Shown: positions 13,010-22,422 of the stretch, piece after piece
How positions within the stretch are numbered: the stretch's first letter is position 1
Layout of the letters: each line of letters begins with the position of its first letter
DNA from: Agromyces sp. Root81
GTDB lineage: Bacteria; Actinomycetota; Actinomycetes; Actinomycetales; Microbacteriaceae
Assembly (NCBI RefSeq): GCF_001429165.1
Contig: NZ_LMIR01000002.1
Coordinates: 291,366-355,365, forward strand
DNA length: 64,000 bases
Direction: 5' to 3'
Translations under genes and position numbers: made by a program
The notes under the pieces: model-generated
Told to the model about the DNA's origin: nothing
What the model saw: the letters and a program-made list of their open reading frames with translations, nothing else
Database searches by the model: none

Positions 13010-13369
13010 TCAGCCCTTGTGCGGGCGCGGCATGTACCACTCGGTGAACTCGGTCGCGCGGCCGTCGTCGGCGAGGCGCACGATCCAGAGGTTCAGGTAG
13101 TCGCGGTCGGCCGGGTAGTTCGTGCGCCCCTGGATCACGAGGAACCCGTCGTCCTCATGCACGATGCGCCAGTCGAACGCCCAGTCGCCCGGTGCGTCGA
13201 GGTCGGCGAGCCAGCCCGCGACGATCGCGCTGCGGCCGATCCGCGGCTCGGAGTCGGGGCTCGTGAGGTAGCGGGCGTCATCGGTGAAGAGCGCTCCGAT
13301 CTCGGCCGGATCGTTCGACTGCCAGGCCGCGACGTACCCTGCGACCCACTCCGCACCGTTGCTCGCCAT
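13010..13369 (-). CDS. SnoaL/NTF2-like small protein
   Basis: 119 residues with the pattern of the NTF2-like (SnoaL) fold: helix with YVAAWQSNDPAEIGALFTDD, then YL.SP and a beta-rich C-terminus. Proteins of this fold are cone-shaped ligand-binding or isomerase domains and the substrate cannot be inferred. TAGAAC lies six bases upstream of the ATG, suggesting a leaderless message. Confidence 0.75.
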   Translation of the reverse strand: MASNGAEWVAGYVAAWQSNDPAEIGALFTDDARYLTSPDSEPRIGRSAIVAGWLADLDAPGDWAFDWRIVHEDDGFLVIQGRTNYPADRDYLNLWIVRLADDGRATEFTEWYMPRPHKG

Positions 13370-13418
13370 GGCTCCGTTCTAGCCCTGCGCGATGGGAGCG
13401 TCAAGGGGGCGACGAGCG

Positions 13419-14015
13419 TCAGCCGACGACGCGCCGGCCCTCGAACGCGCGCCCGAGCGTGACCTCGTCGGCGTACTCGAGATCGCCGCCGACGGGGAGG
13501 CCCGAGGCGAGCCGCGTGACGCGGATCTCGAGGGTCGAGAGCAGGCGACTCAGGTAGGTCGCGGTGGCCTCGCCTTCGAGGTTCGGGTCGGTCGCGATGA
13601 TGACCTCGGTCACGGTCGCGTCGGCGAGGCGCTGCATCAGCTGGCGGATGCGGAGCTCGTCGGGGCCGATGCCGTCGATCGGGCTGATCGCGCCGCCGAG
13701 CACGTGGTAGAGCCCCCGGAACTCCCGGGTGCGCTCGATCGCGACGACGTCTTTGGCCTCTTCGACGACGCAGATGAGAGCAGGGTCGCGCCGCGGGTCG
13801 CGGCAGATGCCGCAGGTCGCCTCTTCGGAGACGTTGCCGCAGATCTCGCAGAATCGCACCTTGTCGCGGATCTCCATCAGGATCTCGGCGAGCCGGCTGA
13901 CGTCGAAGTGCTCGGTCTGCACGATGTGGAACGCGATGCGCTGCGCCGACTTCGGCCCGATGCCGGGCAGGCGCCCGAGTTCGTCGATCAGTTCTTGGAC
14001 GATGCCTTCGTACAT
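13419..14015 (-). CDS. recR: Recombination protein RecR
   Basis: 198 residues, usual RecR length. An N-terminal helix-hairpin-helix ([19 protein letters not shown]) is followed by a four-cysteine zinc finger ([16 protein letters not shown]) and a Toprim domain ([15 protein letters not shown]). It acts with RecF and RecO in loading RecA on gapped DNA. The start is two bases after the dnaX stop, the classic dnaX-recR coupling. Confidence 0.97.
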   Translation of the reverse strand: MYEGIVQELIDELGRLPGIGPKSAQRIAFHIVQTEHFDVSRLAEILMEIRDKVRFCEICGNVSEEATCGICRDPRRDPALICVVEEAKDVVAIERTREFRGLYHVLGGAISPIDGIGPDELRIRQLMQRLADATVTEVIIATDPNLEGEATATYLSRLLSTLEIRVTRLASGLPVGGDLEYADEVTLGRAFEGRRVVG

Positions 14016-14017
14016 GA

Positions 14018-16378
14018 TCAGCCACGCTCCCCGAAGCCGGGCCGCGGCGGCGCTTCGACCTCTTCGAGGAAGGTCGCGCCGAGCACCTCGCGCACGACGG
14101 CCTCTCCGTAGCGCTGGATGCCGCCGTCATTGCCCGCGGTCGGAAGCGGACGGCTCGTGCGCTTGGGCGCGCGAGCGGGTGCGGGTGCAGGAGCAGGAGC
14201 AGGAGCGGATGCCTCGACGATCACCTCGGGCTCGGGCCCGGGGTCGAACGGAGGCTCCTCGTCTTCGGGCGGTGCGTCGGCGTCATCGGGCAGTTCGTCG
14301 ACGCCACCACGCGTGGGGACCGGCGCGACGCTCGAGGCGACGGGCGCCTCCGCTGCGGGTGCCACCTGCGGCCGCTCGGCGACGGCCGTCGCAGTCCGGG
14401 CGCTCGTGGGGGCCGACTCGGCGCCCGCGTCGGTGATCGGGTCGCGCGGGATCGCCACGGTCGCCCACGAGTCCACGGGCCCGGCGGGTGCTGCGGACGC
14501 GGACGCCGACGGCTGTGCGGGCGCGGCGGTCTCCGGCGCAGACGACGACGGCCGAGCAGACGACGAGGCGGGCGCTGCGGCGGACGGCCCGCGTGCCTCG
14601 GCCGGAGCCGACGGTTCGGCCGGAGCCGGCGGGGTCGACGGCGTCTGCGGGGCGGCGGCCGGCGAGCCGCCGGGGCCGTCGACTCGCGCGACGAACTTCA
14701 CTCGCACGCCGAGCACGTCGACGATCGCACCGCGGAGCAGTTCGCTGACGCTCTGCCCCGGTGCGCCACCGCGGAAGCCCGCGACGTCGTGCTCGCTCGG
14801 GAACGTGAGCACGAGCACCTCGCCATCGCGGAAGTCGCGCACCTGCGCCGTGAACGCCACCATCCAGGCGCTGCGCTTCGTTCGCTGGAGCGAGGAGAGC
14901 ACCTCCGGCCACGCGTCGCGGACCTGCTGCAGCGTGACCGGTCCGACAGGTTTCGAGGGTGCAGCAGCCGCCGGCGCTGCAGCCGGCTCGCTCTCGGCCG
15001 GGGCCACGCTCTCGGGCCGGCCGGCGGCCACGGGCGTCGGGACCGGAGCTGGCGTTGCGGGCGCGGCGTCGACGGGTGCAGGGCTCATCGGCGGCGTTGC
15101 CGCCATCGGTGCCGCGACCCGCTCCGCCGGCACTCGCGGCGCCGGAGCAGCCGCCTCGGGCCGGGCGACCGGTCGCGAGTCGGATGCCGCCGGAAGCGAG
15201 CCGGCCGCGTCGGCCACGCCGACCCGGCGCTCGAGGCGCTCGACGCGCACGAGCGCGCCGCGCTCGGTGTCGTCGGCCGCAGGCACGAGCACCCGCGCGA
15301 GCATGAGTTCGAGGTGCAGGCGCGGCGAGGTGGCGCCCGTCATCTCGGTGAGGGTCTGGTTGACGAGGTCGGCGACCCGCGAGAGCTCGGCCTGGCCGAA
15401 CGCGGCGGCCTGGGTCGCCATGCGGGCGAGCTCGTCTTCCGGCACCCCGCGGAGCACGGCCGCAGCCGTCTCGGGCGACGAGGCGGCGACGACGATGAGG
15501 TCGCGAAGTCGTTCGAGGAGGTCTTCGACGAAGCGACGGGGGTCTTGCCCCGTCTGCACGACGCGGTCGGCCGCGGCGAATGCCCCGGCCGCATCGGCGG
15601 CCCCGATCGCGTCGACGACCTCGTCGAGCAGGGCGCCATGGGTGTAACCGAGCAGCGCGACGGCTCGCTCGTAGTCGATGGTCGGCCCGTCGGAGCCCGC
15701 GATGAGCTGGTCGAGCAGCGACAGCGTGTCTCGAGGCGACCCGCCGCCGGCGCGCACGACGAGCGGCAGCACGCCCGGCGCGACCTCGACACCCTCTTCG
15801 GTGCAGAGCTGCTGCACGTACTCCAGCATGGGGCCGGGCGGCACGAGCCGGAACGGGTAGTGGTGCGTGCGCGAGCGGATGGTGCCGAGCACCTTGTCGG
15901 GCTCGGTCGTCGCGAAGATGAACTTGATGTGCTCGGGCGGCTCCTCGACGAGCTTCAGCAGCGCGTTGAAGCCCTGCGGCGTGACCATATGCGCCTCGTC
16001 GAGGATGAAGATCTTGAACCGGTCGCGCGCCGGGGCGAACACGGCGCGCTCGCGCAGGTCGCGCGCGTCGTCGACGCCGTTGTGGCTCGCGGCGTCGATC
16101 TCGACGACGTCGAGCGACCCGCCGCCGCCCCGAGCGAGCTCGACGCAGCTGGGGCAGACGCCGCACGGGACATCCGTCGGACCCTCTGCGCAGTTCAGGC
16201 AGCGCGCGAGGATGCGCGCCGACGTCGTCTTGCCGCAGCCGCGAGGGCCGCTGAACAGGTAGGCGTGATTGACACGATCGGTGCGGAGCGCCGTCATGAG
16301 CGGCTCCGTCACCTGGGACTGGCCGATCATCTCGGCGAACGTCTCTGGCCGGTAGCGGCGATACAGGGCGGTGACCAC
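14018..16378 (-). CDS. dnaX: DNA polymerase III subunit gamma/tau
   Basis: 786 residues. The AAA+ clamp-loader core spans roughly 1-370, with Walker [10 protein letters not shown] (44-52), zinc cysteines at 60, 63, 72, 75 and 78, Walker B FILDEAHM and sensor motifs. A long Pro/Ala-rich linker, typical of actinobacteria, leads to a conserved C-terminal part with [18 protein letters not shown] near residue 480, then an acidic/Pro-rich tail. A GTG start lies six bases after TACGAT, suggesting a leaderless message. No slippery site for a short gamma form was recognised. Confidence 0.96.
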   Translation of the reverse strand: MVTALYRRYRPETFAEMIGQSQVTEPLMTALRTDRVNHAYLFSGPRGCGKTTSARILARCLNCAEGPTDVPCGVCPSCVELARGGGGSLDVVEIDAASHNGVDDARDLRERAVFAPARDRFKIFILDEAHMVTPQGFNALLKLVEEPPEHIKFIFATTEPDKVLGTIRSRTHHYPFRLVPPGPMLEYVQQLCTEEGVEVAPGVLPLVVRAGGGSPRDTLSLLDQLIAGSDGPTIDYERAVALLGYTHGALLDEVVDAIGAADAAGAFAAADRVVQTGQDPRRFVEDLLERLRDLIVVAASSPETAAAVLRGVPEDELARMATQAAAFGQAELSRVADLVNQTLTEMTGATSPRLHLELMLARVLVPAADDTERGALVRVERLERRVGVADAAGSLPAASDSRPVARPEAAAPAPRVPAERVAAPMAATPPMSPAPVDAAPATPAPVPTPVAAGRPESVAPAESEPAAAPAAAAPSKPVGPVTLQQVRDAWPEVLSSLQRTKRSAWMVAFTAQVRDFRDGEVLVLTFPSEHDVAGFRGGAPGQSVSELLRGAIVDVLGVRVKFVARVDGPGGSPAAAPQTPSTPPAPAEPSAPAEARGPSAAAPASSSARPSSSAPETAAPAQPSASASAAPAGPVDSWATVAIPRDPITDAGAESAPTSARTATAVAERPQVAPAAEAPVASSVAPVPTRGGVDELPDDADAPPEDEEPPFDPGPEPEVIVEASAPAPAPAPAPARAPKRTSRPLPTAGNDGGIQRYGEAVVREVLGATFLEEVEAPPRPGFGERG

Positions 16379-16456
16379 GCATCAATCGTAGTTGCCGCGT
16401 CCGACACCACAGCCGGATGTCGGAGGCGTACCATGCGGGAATCGGAAGGGGGCGCG

Positions 16457-16828
16457 ATGACGTCGACGATGACACAGGCACAGCTCGATCGGTTCCGGGC
16501 GAAACTCCTGCAGGAGCGGGCCGATGCGGAGGGCAGGTTCGCCGAGTTCGGCGACGTCATGAGCGAGGTGCGGGCCGCGAGGTCGGGCGCGTCGGCCGAT
16601 GACGAGCACGACCCCGAGGGCCCGACGATGACGCAGGAGTGGTCACAGCGCACCGCGGTGCTCGCCGATGCGCGCGCCGAACTCGCCGACATCGACCACG
16701 CCCTGGCGCGCATCGACGACGGTACGTACGGCTTCTGCAGGAATTGCGGCAAGCGCATCACCGTGCCACGGCTCGAGGCACGCCCCACGGCCGAACTCTG
16801 CATCGACTGCGCGCGCCTCGCGCGCTGA
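16457..16828 (+). CDS. TraR/DksA family zinc-finger protein
   Basis: 123 residues. A predicted coiled-coil N-terminal half (about 5-85) is followed by the C4 zinc finger of the TraR/DksA family (FCRNCGKRI ... LCIDCARLAR). Relatives bind the RNA polymerase secondary channel; in actinobacteria they include RbpA-unrelated DksA-like proteins. The ATG at 16457 has GAAGGGGG upstream; an ATG at 16433 is less well placed. It is divergent from dnaX. Confidence 0.85.
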   Translation: MTSTMTQAQLDRFRAKLLQERADAEGRFAEFGDVMSEVRAARSGASADDEHDPEGPTMTQEWSQRTAVLADARAELADIDHALARIDDGTYGFCRNCGKRITVPRLEARPTAELCIDCARLAR

Positions 16829-16843
16829 ACCTGACAGGCAGAC

Positions 16844-16883
16844 GGATGGCCCGTCCGCGGCAACCGCCGCGAACGGGCCATCC
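16844..16883. terminator. Inverted repeat between convergent genes
   Basis: GGATGGCCCGT and ACGGGCCATCC form the outer stem, with a GC-rich inner stem (CCGCGG/CCGCCGCG) around a short loop. It lies between the TraR-type gene and the end of the surface-protein locus and can serve both. Confidence 0.75.
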
Positions 16884-16891
16884 GTCATCGA

Positions 16892-18620
16892 TCAGTGCTG
16901 CGCGCCTCGGCGCCGACGTGCGATCAGCAGCGACACGGCGCCGACCAGCAGGGCGAGGACTCCGAGCGTCATCGGCACGATCGGCTCGACGCCGGTCGAT
17001 GCGATGCCGCCCCCGGTCGGGGCTCCGGTCGAGCCTCCGGCAGCGATGTAGCCGAAGCCGCCGGGCAGGGTTCCCGTTCCGCAGCTCGTGCTGCCGACCA
17101 CGGTGATATCGACCGTGCCGGTTCCGGCCGGCGACACCGCCACGATCGTGGTGTCGTTCACGACGCGGAAGGAGGTCGCCGGCGTCGAGCCGAACCGCAC
17201 CGCGGTGGCGCCGGTGAAGCAGTGGCCCGAGATGGTGACTTCGGTGCCCCCGGTCGCCGGACCGGTCGGCGGCGTGACCCCGTCGACCGTCGTGACGGGC
17301 GTGTAGGTGAACACGAGCGGTGCGGATGCCCCGTTCGGGGTCGTCACCACGATGTCGACCTCACCGGCGGCATGCGGCGGCGTCGTGAACGTGATCTCCG
17401 TGTCGCTCACCTGCGTGAACGGCACCGAAACCCCGTCGACCGTCACGCTCGTCGCACCGCCGAGGTCGGTGCCTCCGATGGTGACGGAGGTCCCGCCCGT
17501 CTCGGGCCCGTTGTCGGGCGCCAGATCCGTCAGGACGGGCGCGGGCAGGAAGGTGAACGGCAGGGCGTTGCTCGCCCCGCCCGGCGTCGTGACGACCACA
17601 TCCACCGGGCCGGCCGCGTGCGCCGGAGTGGTGAAGGTGATCTCGGTGCCGCTCACCTGCGTGAACGGCACGGATGCCCCGTCGACCGTCAGCCCGGTGG
17701 CCCCTGCCAGGTCCGTGCCAGTCACGGTGACGAGCGTGCCACCGGCGGCCGGTCCCTCATCGGGCGCCAGCGAGACGATCGCGGGAACGGCGACGTACGT
17801 GAACGGCAGCGCGTTGCTCGCCCCGCCCGGCGTCGTCACCACGACATCCACGGTGCCGGCCGCGTGAGCGGGCGTCGTGAACGTGATCTCGGTGTCGCTC
17901 ACCTGCGTGAACGGCACAGGCACCCCGTCGATGGTGAGGCTCGTCGCCCCGCCGAGACCGGTGCCGGTGATCGTCACCGGAGTGCCGCCGGCGACCGGCC
18001 CCTCATCGGGAGCCAACGCCGTCAGCACTGGAGCCGCCACGAACGTGAACGGCAGCGCGTTGCTCGCCCCGCCGGGTGTCGTGACGACCACATCCACCGG
18101 GCCGGCCGCGTGCGCCGGGGTCGTGAACGAGATCTCCGTGTCGCTCACCTGCGTGAACGGCACCGACACTCCGTCGACCGTGACACTCGTCGCTCCGGCG
18201 AGGTCCGTGCCGGTGATCGTCACCGGAGTGCCACCGGCGACCGGCCCCTCATCGGGAGCCAACGCCGTCAGCACCGGAGCCGCCACGAACGTGAACGGCA
18301 GCGCGTTGCTCGCCCCACCCGGCGTCGTGACCACGACATCGACCGGGCCCGCGGCATGCGCCGGCGTCGTGAACGAGATCTCCGTCGCGCTCACCTGCGT
18401 GAACGGCACGGATGCCCCGTCGATCGTGAGCTCGGTGGCCCCGGCCAGACCGGTGCCCGTCACCGTGACGAGCGTGCCGCCCGCCACCGGGCCTTCGTCA
18501 GGCGAGAGCGCCGTCAGCGCAGGAACCGGCACGAACGTGAACGGCAGCGCGTTGCTCGCCCCGCCCGGCGTCGTGACGACCACATCCACCGGACCCGCGG
18601 CATGCGCCGGCGTCGTGAAC
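16892..18620 (-). pseudogene. C-terminal part of IPT/TIG surface protein, out of frame with its start
   Basis: This frame encodes about six further IPT/TIG repeats and then a cell-wall anchor: IASTGVEP, a hydrophobic helix (about 22 residues) and RRRRGAQH, like the LAXTG-type signals used by class E sortases. It has no credible start of its own: its 5' end coincides with the second copy of an 88-bp tandem duplication that shifts the frame by one base relative to the N-terminal part. Deleting one copy joins both parts in one frame. Confidence 0.75.
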
Positions 18621-20340
18621 GAACGTGAACGGCAGCGCGTTGCTCGCCCCGCCCGGCGTCGTGACGACCACATCCACCGGACCCGCGGCATGCGCCGGCG
18701 TCGTGAACGTGACCTCCGTGGCACTCACCTGCGTGAACGGCACCGACACCCCATCGACCGTCAGCCCGGTGACCCCCGCCAGATCGGTGCCCGTCACCGT
18801 GACGAGCGTGCCGCCCGCCACCGGGCCCTCGTCAGGCGAGAGCGCCGTCAGCACCGGAGCCGGCACGAACGTGAACGGCAGCGCGTTGCTCACACCGCCC
18901 GGTGTCGTGACGACGACATCGACTGGCCCGGCGGCATGAGCCGGAGTCACGAACGCGATCTCCGTGTCGCTCACCTGCGTGAACGGCACCGACACCCCGT
19001 CGATCGTGACCGCGGTCGCCCCGGCCAGCGCCGTGCCCGTCATCGTGACGATCGTGCCGCCCATCGTCGGGCCCTGGTTCGGGTCGAGCGTCGTCAGCGT
19101 CGGCGCCGGCACGAAGGTGAAGGGCAGCGCGTTGCTGTCTCCGGCCGGCGTCGTGACGACCACGTCCACCGCACCGGCCGCGTGCGCCGGCGTCGTGAAC
19201 GTGATCTCGGTGGCGCTCACCGGCGTGAACGGTACCGACACTCCGTCGATCGTCACGGCCGTCGCTCCCGCGAGCCCGCTGCCGGTGATCGTCACGGGCG
19301 TGCCGCCCGCGATCGGGCCGAGGTCGGGGTCGAGCGCCGTCAGCGCCGGCCCCGGCAGGTAGGTGAAGGGCAGCGCATTGCTCGCCCCGCCGGGTGTCGT
19401 GACGACCACGTCCACCGCTCCTGCGGCGTGCGGCGGGGTGGTGAACGTGATCTCCGTGTCGCTCACCTGCGTGAACGGCACCGACACGCCGTCGACCGTG
19501 ACGCTCGTCGCTCCGGCGAGGTCGGTGCCCGTGATCGTCACGATCGTCCCGCCGGCCGCCGGGCCCTCGTCAGGCGCCAGCGTCGTGATCGCCGGTGCCG
19601 GAACGTACGTGAACGGCAGCGCGCCGCTCACCCCGCCCGGCGTCGTCACGACCACGTCGACCGGGCCCGCGGCGTGCGCGGGGGTCGTGAAGGTGATCTC
19701 GGTGTCGCTCACCTGCGTGAACGGCACCGATGCGCCGTCGATCGTCACCACGGAGGCCCCGGCCAGGCCGGTGCCCGTGACGCTCACGATGGTGCCGCCC
19801 GCCACCGGACCCGAGTCGGGTGTCAGGGCGGTGAGCGCTGGCACTGGGATGTACGTGAACGGCAGCGCGTTGCTCGCCCCACCCGGCGTGGTGACCACGA
19901 CATCGACGGGTCCCGCGGCATGCGCCGGCGTCGTGAACGAGATCTCCGTCGCGCTCACCTGCGTGAACGGCACGGATGCCCCGTCGATCGTGAGCTCGGT
20001 GGCGCCGGCCAGACCGGTGCCCGTCACGGTGACGAGCGTGCCGCCCGCCACCGGGCCCTCGTCAGGCGAGAGCGCCGTCAGCGCAGGAACCGGCACGAAC
20101 GTGAACGGCAGCGCGTTGCTCGCCCCGCCCGGCGTCGTGACGACCACATCCACCGGACCCGCGGCATGCGCCGGCGTCGTGAACGTGACCTCCGTGCCGC
20201 TCACCTGCGTGAACGGCACCGACACGCCGTCGACCGTCAGCCCGGTGACTCCCGCCAGATCGGTGCCCGTCACCGTGACGAGCGTGCCGCCCGCCACCGG
20301 GCCCTCATCGGGCGAGAGCGCCGTCAGCACGGGCGCGAGC
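17060..20340 (-). repeat. About 13 tandem IPT/TIG-domain repeats (~246 bp each)
   Basis: Each unit encodes about 82 residues with the core pattern DEGP.AGGT.VT.TGT.LAGAT..T.DG and SNALPFTF. Neighbouring copies are highly alike in DNA, with some stretches identical between distant copies (for example near 18490-18620 and 20050-20180), so recombination or assembly collapse within this block is likely. Confidence 0.9.
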
Positions 20341-21893
20341 GGAGCGACGACATTGGGTCCGACGAGCGCGTGCGCGAGGTTCAGTTCGAGCAGCTGGGGC
20401 ACGATCGTGGTCGGCAGGAGGCTCAGCCGAAGGGCGGTCTCCTCGAACACGGCGCCCGCGACCGCCGGCTCGGGCTCCTGCACGTTGGCGAGCAGCGAGA
20501 GCACGGTGTTCAGCAGTTCGATCACGGGGTTCAGCGTGTCGATGACGGGGTTCACGACATTCGTCGTGAGCGAGGTGAGCAGGGTGCCGAGGGCACCGGT
20601 GGACGGATTGATCACCGCGTCGACGATCGGCGCCAGCACCCCGAGGATGACGGCATCGGTGAGGCCCGAGATCGGGAGGACGCCGAGCGCCGTGATGTCG
20701 ACGGTCGCGGTGCCCTGCGAGATCTCGAGCAGCGTGCCGCTGACCGTCACGTTCACGAGAGGCAGGAGGCCGAGCGCGTTCACGTCGACGTCGATCGAGA
20801 CGGCGGCGTTGTTCAGTGCCGTCGTGACGGCGGTGCCGATGTCGGCGACGAGGCCGTCGATGAGGTCGGCGACCTGCGTGGTCACCTCGGTGAGCACCGC
20901 CGCGGAGAGCAGCTCGGTGCTCGGGTCGAGACCGTTCAACCCGCCGACCAGCTGCTCGAGGTCGAGCGTGATCGTGCCTGCGGCGAGGTCGATGACGACC
21001 CCTCCCCCGGAATCGAGTGGCGCCGCGAGGATCGGGGCGACCGCGGCGGGCAGGTCGACGTCGACCGAAGCGGATGCATCGCCGAGTCCGCCGGCCGAGA
21101 GCACGCTGCCGACGGCCGCGAACACGCCGCCCACGAGCGAGCCGCCCGGGCCGGCGAGCGCATCGACCGCGGTGTCGAGATCGGCGACGGCGCTGTTCAC
21201 CGTGCCGGTGACGCCTTCGACCACGGGGCTGTCGAGCACCACGGTCGCATCGGCGATCTCGTAATCGCCGACCGGCTGCGCCCCGGCGGTCACCGCGGCG
21301 TTCGCGCTGATCGCGCCCAGGGTCACATCGAGGTCGGTGATCGTCCCGGCGAACTCGGCGCCGAGCAGCTGCGCGAGGTCGAGCGTCAGCGGGCCCGGCG
21401 CGACGCCCGGGGCCGGGGTCACGCCCGTGCCGATGGCGCCGGCATCGGAGATGAGTCCCGACGCGCCGATCGACGAGGCATCCGTCTGGGCGCTCGCGTA
21501 CTGTCCGACGACGCCGGCATCGGCGAACTCGATCGGCAGTTGGATGCCGCCGCCGATGTCGACGTTGATCAGGCCGAGGACTCCGAGGTCCAGGTTCGTC
21601 GAGTTCGTCTCCGGTGTGACGCCGTCGCTCGTCGCGGTCTCGCCGTCGATCCCGACGATCGCGTCGAGATCCATCAGGTCGAAGAGCGAACCCGAGAGGA
21701 AGCGCCCCTCGGCGTGCGAGGTGTCGCCCGGCGCGGCCTGTGCGGGAATCACCGCACCGGCCGACAGGAGCGCGATCGTGCCGCCGAGCGCGAGCGCGCG
21801 GAACCCCGCGCCCCTGCGCGGCACGCGCTCGGCTCGGTGCGCGCCGCGGCCACGGCGTGCGGTCGAATTGGACGTCGAACGGTCCGAACGCAT
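18498..21893 (-). CDS. Large secreted IPT/TIG-repeat surface protein, N-terminal part (frame broken)
   Basis: As it stands the frame gives 1,131 residues. The start at 21893 has a GGGGGGG tract upstream. A positively charged leader and hydrophobic segment ending in AQA form a signal peptide (about 1-50). Residues about 55-500 (AEGRFLSGSLFDLMDLDAI, then GQYASAQTDASSIGASGLIS) match what is known as choice-of-anchor G proteins, cell-surface proteins of actinobacteria. Seven IPT/TIG repeats follow before an 88-bp duplication shifts the frame and gives about 40 unrelated residues. The truncated product would be secreted but lack the C-terminal anchor. Role in adhesion is an inference. Confidence 0.75.
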   Translation of the reverse strand: MRSDRSTSNSTARRGRGAHRAERVPRRGAGFRALALGGTIALLSAGAVIPAQAAPGDTSHAEGRFLSGSLFDLMDLDAIVGIDGETATSDGVTPETNSTNLDLGVLGLINVDIGGGIQLPIEFADAGVVGQYASAQTDASSIGASGLISDAGAIGTGVTPAPGVAPGPLTLDLAQLLGAEFAGTITDLDVTLGAISANAAVTAGAQPVGDYEIADATVVLDSPVVEGVTGTVNSAVADLDTAVDALAGPGGSLVGGVFAAVGSVLSAGGLGDASASVDVDLPAAVAPILAAPLDSGGGVVIDLAAGTITLDLEQLVGGLNGLDPSTELLSAAVLTEVTTQVADLIDGLVADIGTAVTTALNNAAVSIDVDVNALGLLPLVNVTVSGTLLEISQGTATVDITALGVLPISGLTDAVILGVLAPIVDAVINPSTGALGTLLTSLTTNVVNPVIDTLNPVIELLNTVLSLLANVQEPEPAVAGAVFEETALRLSLLPTTIVPQLLELNLAHALVGPNVVAPLAPVLTALSPDEGPVAGGTLVTVTGTDLAGVTGLTVDGVSVPFTQVSGTEVTFTTPAHAAGPVDVVVTTPGGASNALPFTFVPVPALTALSPDEGPVAGGTLVTVTGTGLAGATELTIDGASVPFTQVSATEISFTTPAHAAGPVDVVVTTPGGASNALPFTYIPVPALTALTPDSGPVAGGTIVSVTGTGLAGASVVTIDGASVPFTQVSDTEITFTTPAHAAGPVDVVVTTPGGVSGALPFTYVPAPAITTLAPDEGPAAGGTIVTITGTDLAGATSVTVDGVSVPFTQVSDTEITFTTPPHAAGAVDVVVTTPGGASNALPFTYLPGPALTALDPDLGPIAGGTPVTITGSGLAGATAVTIDGVSVPFTPVSATEITFTTPAHAAGAVDVVVTTPAGDSNALPFTFVPAPTLTTLDPNQGPTMGGTIVTMTGTALAGATAVTIDGVSVPFTQVSDTEIAFVTPAHAAGPVDVVVTTPGGVSNALPFTFVPAPVLTALSPDEGPVAGGTLVTVTGTDLAGVTGLTVDGVSVPFTQVSATEVTFTTPAHAAGPVDVVVTTPGGASNALPFTFVHDAGACRGSGGCGRHDAGRGEQRAAVHVRAGSCADGALA
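18533..18708. repeat. Exact 88-bp tandem duplication that breaks the frame
   Basis: Bases 18533-18620 and 18621-18708 are identical. Eighty-eight is not a multiple of three, so the duplication moves the minus-strand frame by one base within the seventh IPT repeat. Removal of one copy gives a continuous 1,637-codon protein. Confidence 0.95.
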
Positions 21894-22008
21894 CGGATAC
21901 CCCCCCAGATATCGGCTTGCTTTTCCCCCGAGTGCACATCGACGTTGACGTGCACCCATGCACAACCTAGGGGGCGAATCGGCGCCGGCGATAGCGTTTT
22001 CGGAAAAT

Positions 22009-22044
22009 CCCCCATTCGGGGGCCAAATGACCCCCATTCGGGGG
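22009..22044. promoter_or_regulatory. Paired CCCCCATTCGGGGG palindromes upstream of the surface-protein gene
   Basis: Two identical near-palindromes (22009-22022 and 22031-22044) are 22 bp apart, two DNA turns, about 115-150 bp upstream of the start at 21893. A related half site, GGGGGCGAAT, is at 21970. The same-face arrangement suggests a cooperative regulator site; no regulator is known from the sequence. Confidence 0.5.
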
Positions 22045-22093
22045 GCATCGGCACCGGGTTCCGGGTCCGCAGGAATGCGGACTTCGGGGCATC

Positions 22094-22406
22094 GTGCATG
22101 ACGACGGTCGGGGACCAGAGCCGGCGAGCTCCGGGTTCACGAGCGCGGACGCCCAGTACGGGGTCGGGGACCTCAGCGGCCTCGAGGTGATCCTCGGCCC
22201 CTGCTCGGCTCGGTGCCGACGACCGGCCCGGTGTCGGGCGTCTACACGACCCGGTTCGGCTCGGGCTGTTGTCGGGGCTGCTCCTCGGCACCAAGCCGGT
22301 CGCGGTGCGATTCCTGCACCCGAGCGGCTGGACGTCGAACTGGTCGCAGGCCAACGCCTCCATAGGGCTCGCCGGCACGAACCCGCAGTGCACGGTCGAT
22401 CCGTGA
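22094..22406 (+). pseudogene. Remnant of a secreted-protein gene with two frameshifts
   Basis: Protein-like text runs through three frames in order: SADAQYGVGDLSGLEVILGP (frame of 22094), then VPTTGPVSGVYTTRFGSG (about 22213-22266), then LSGLLLGTKPVAVRFLHPSG continuing to NPQCTVDP and a stop at 22404-22406. Each change is the same one-base shift. The family is not recognised. It lies between the surface-protein promoter region and the convergent desaturase gene; 5' part missing. Confidence 0.45.
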
Positions 22407-22422
22407 CCCGCGAGCGGTCGCG

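Noticed and set aside
14118..15647. 509-codon plus-strand frame opposite dnaX
   Set aside because: Shadow of the Ala/Pro-rich linker of dnaX; no start signal and low-complexity sequence.
14018..16378. Programmed frameshift in dnaX giving a short gamma subunit
   Set aside because: I could not find a slippery A-rich heptamer followed by a stem in this high-GC gene.
17060..20340. Regular repeats considered as a CRISPR array
   Set aside because: The unit is about 246 bp, fully coding as IPT/TIG domains, with no short repeat-spacer pattern and no cas genes.
17877..22190. 1,437-codon open frame on the plus strand across the repeat gene
   Set aside because: It is the antisense shadow of the IPT repeats; it has no credible start and its repeats mirror the real protein, which has signal peptide and anchor.
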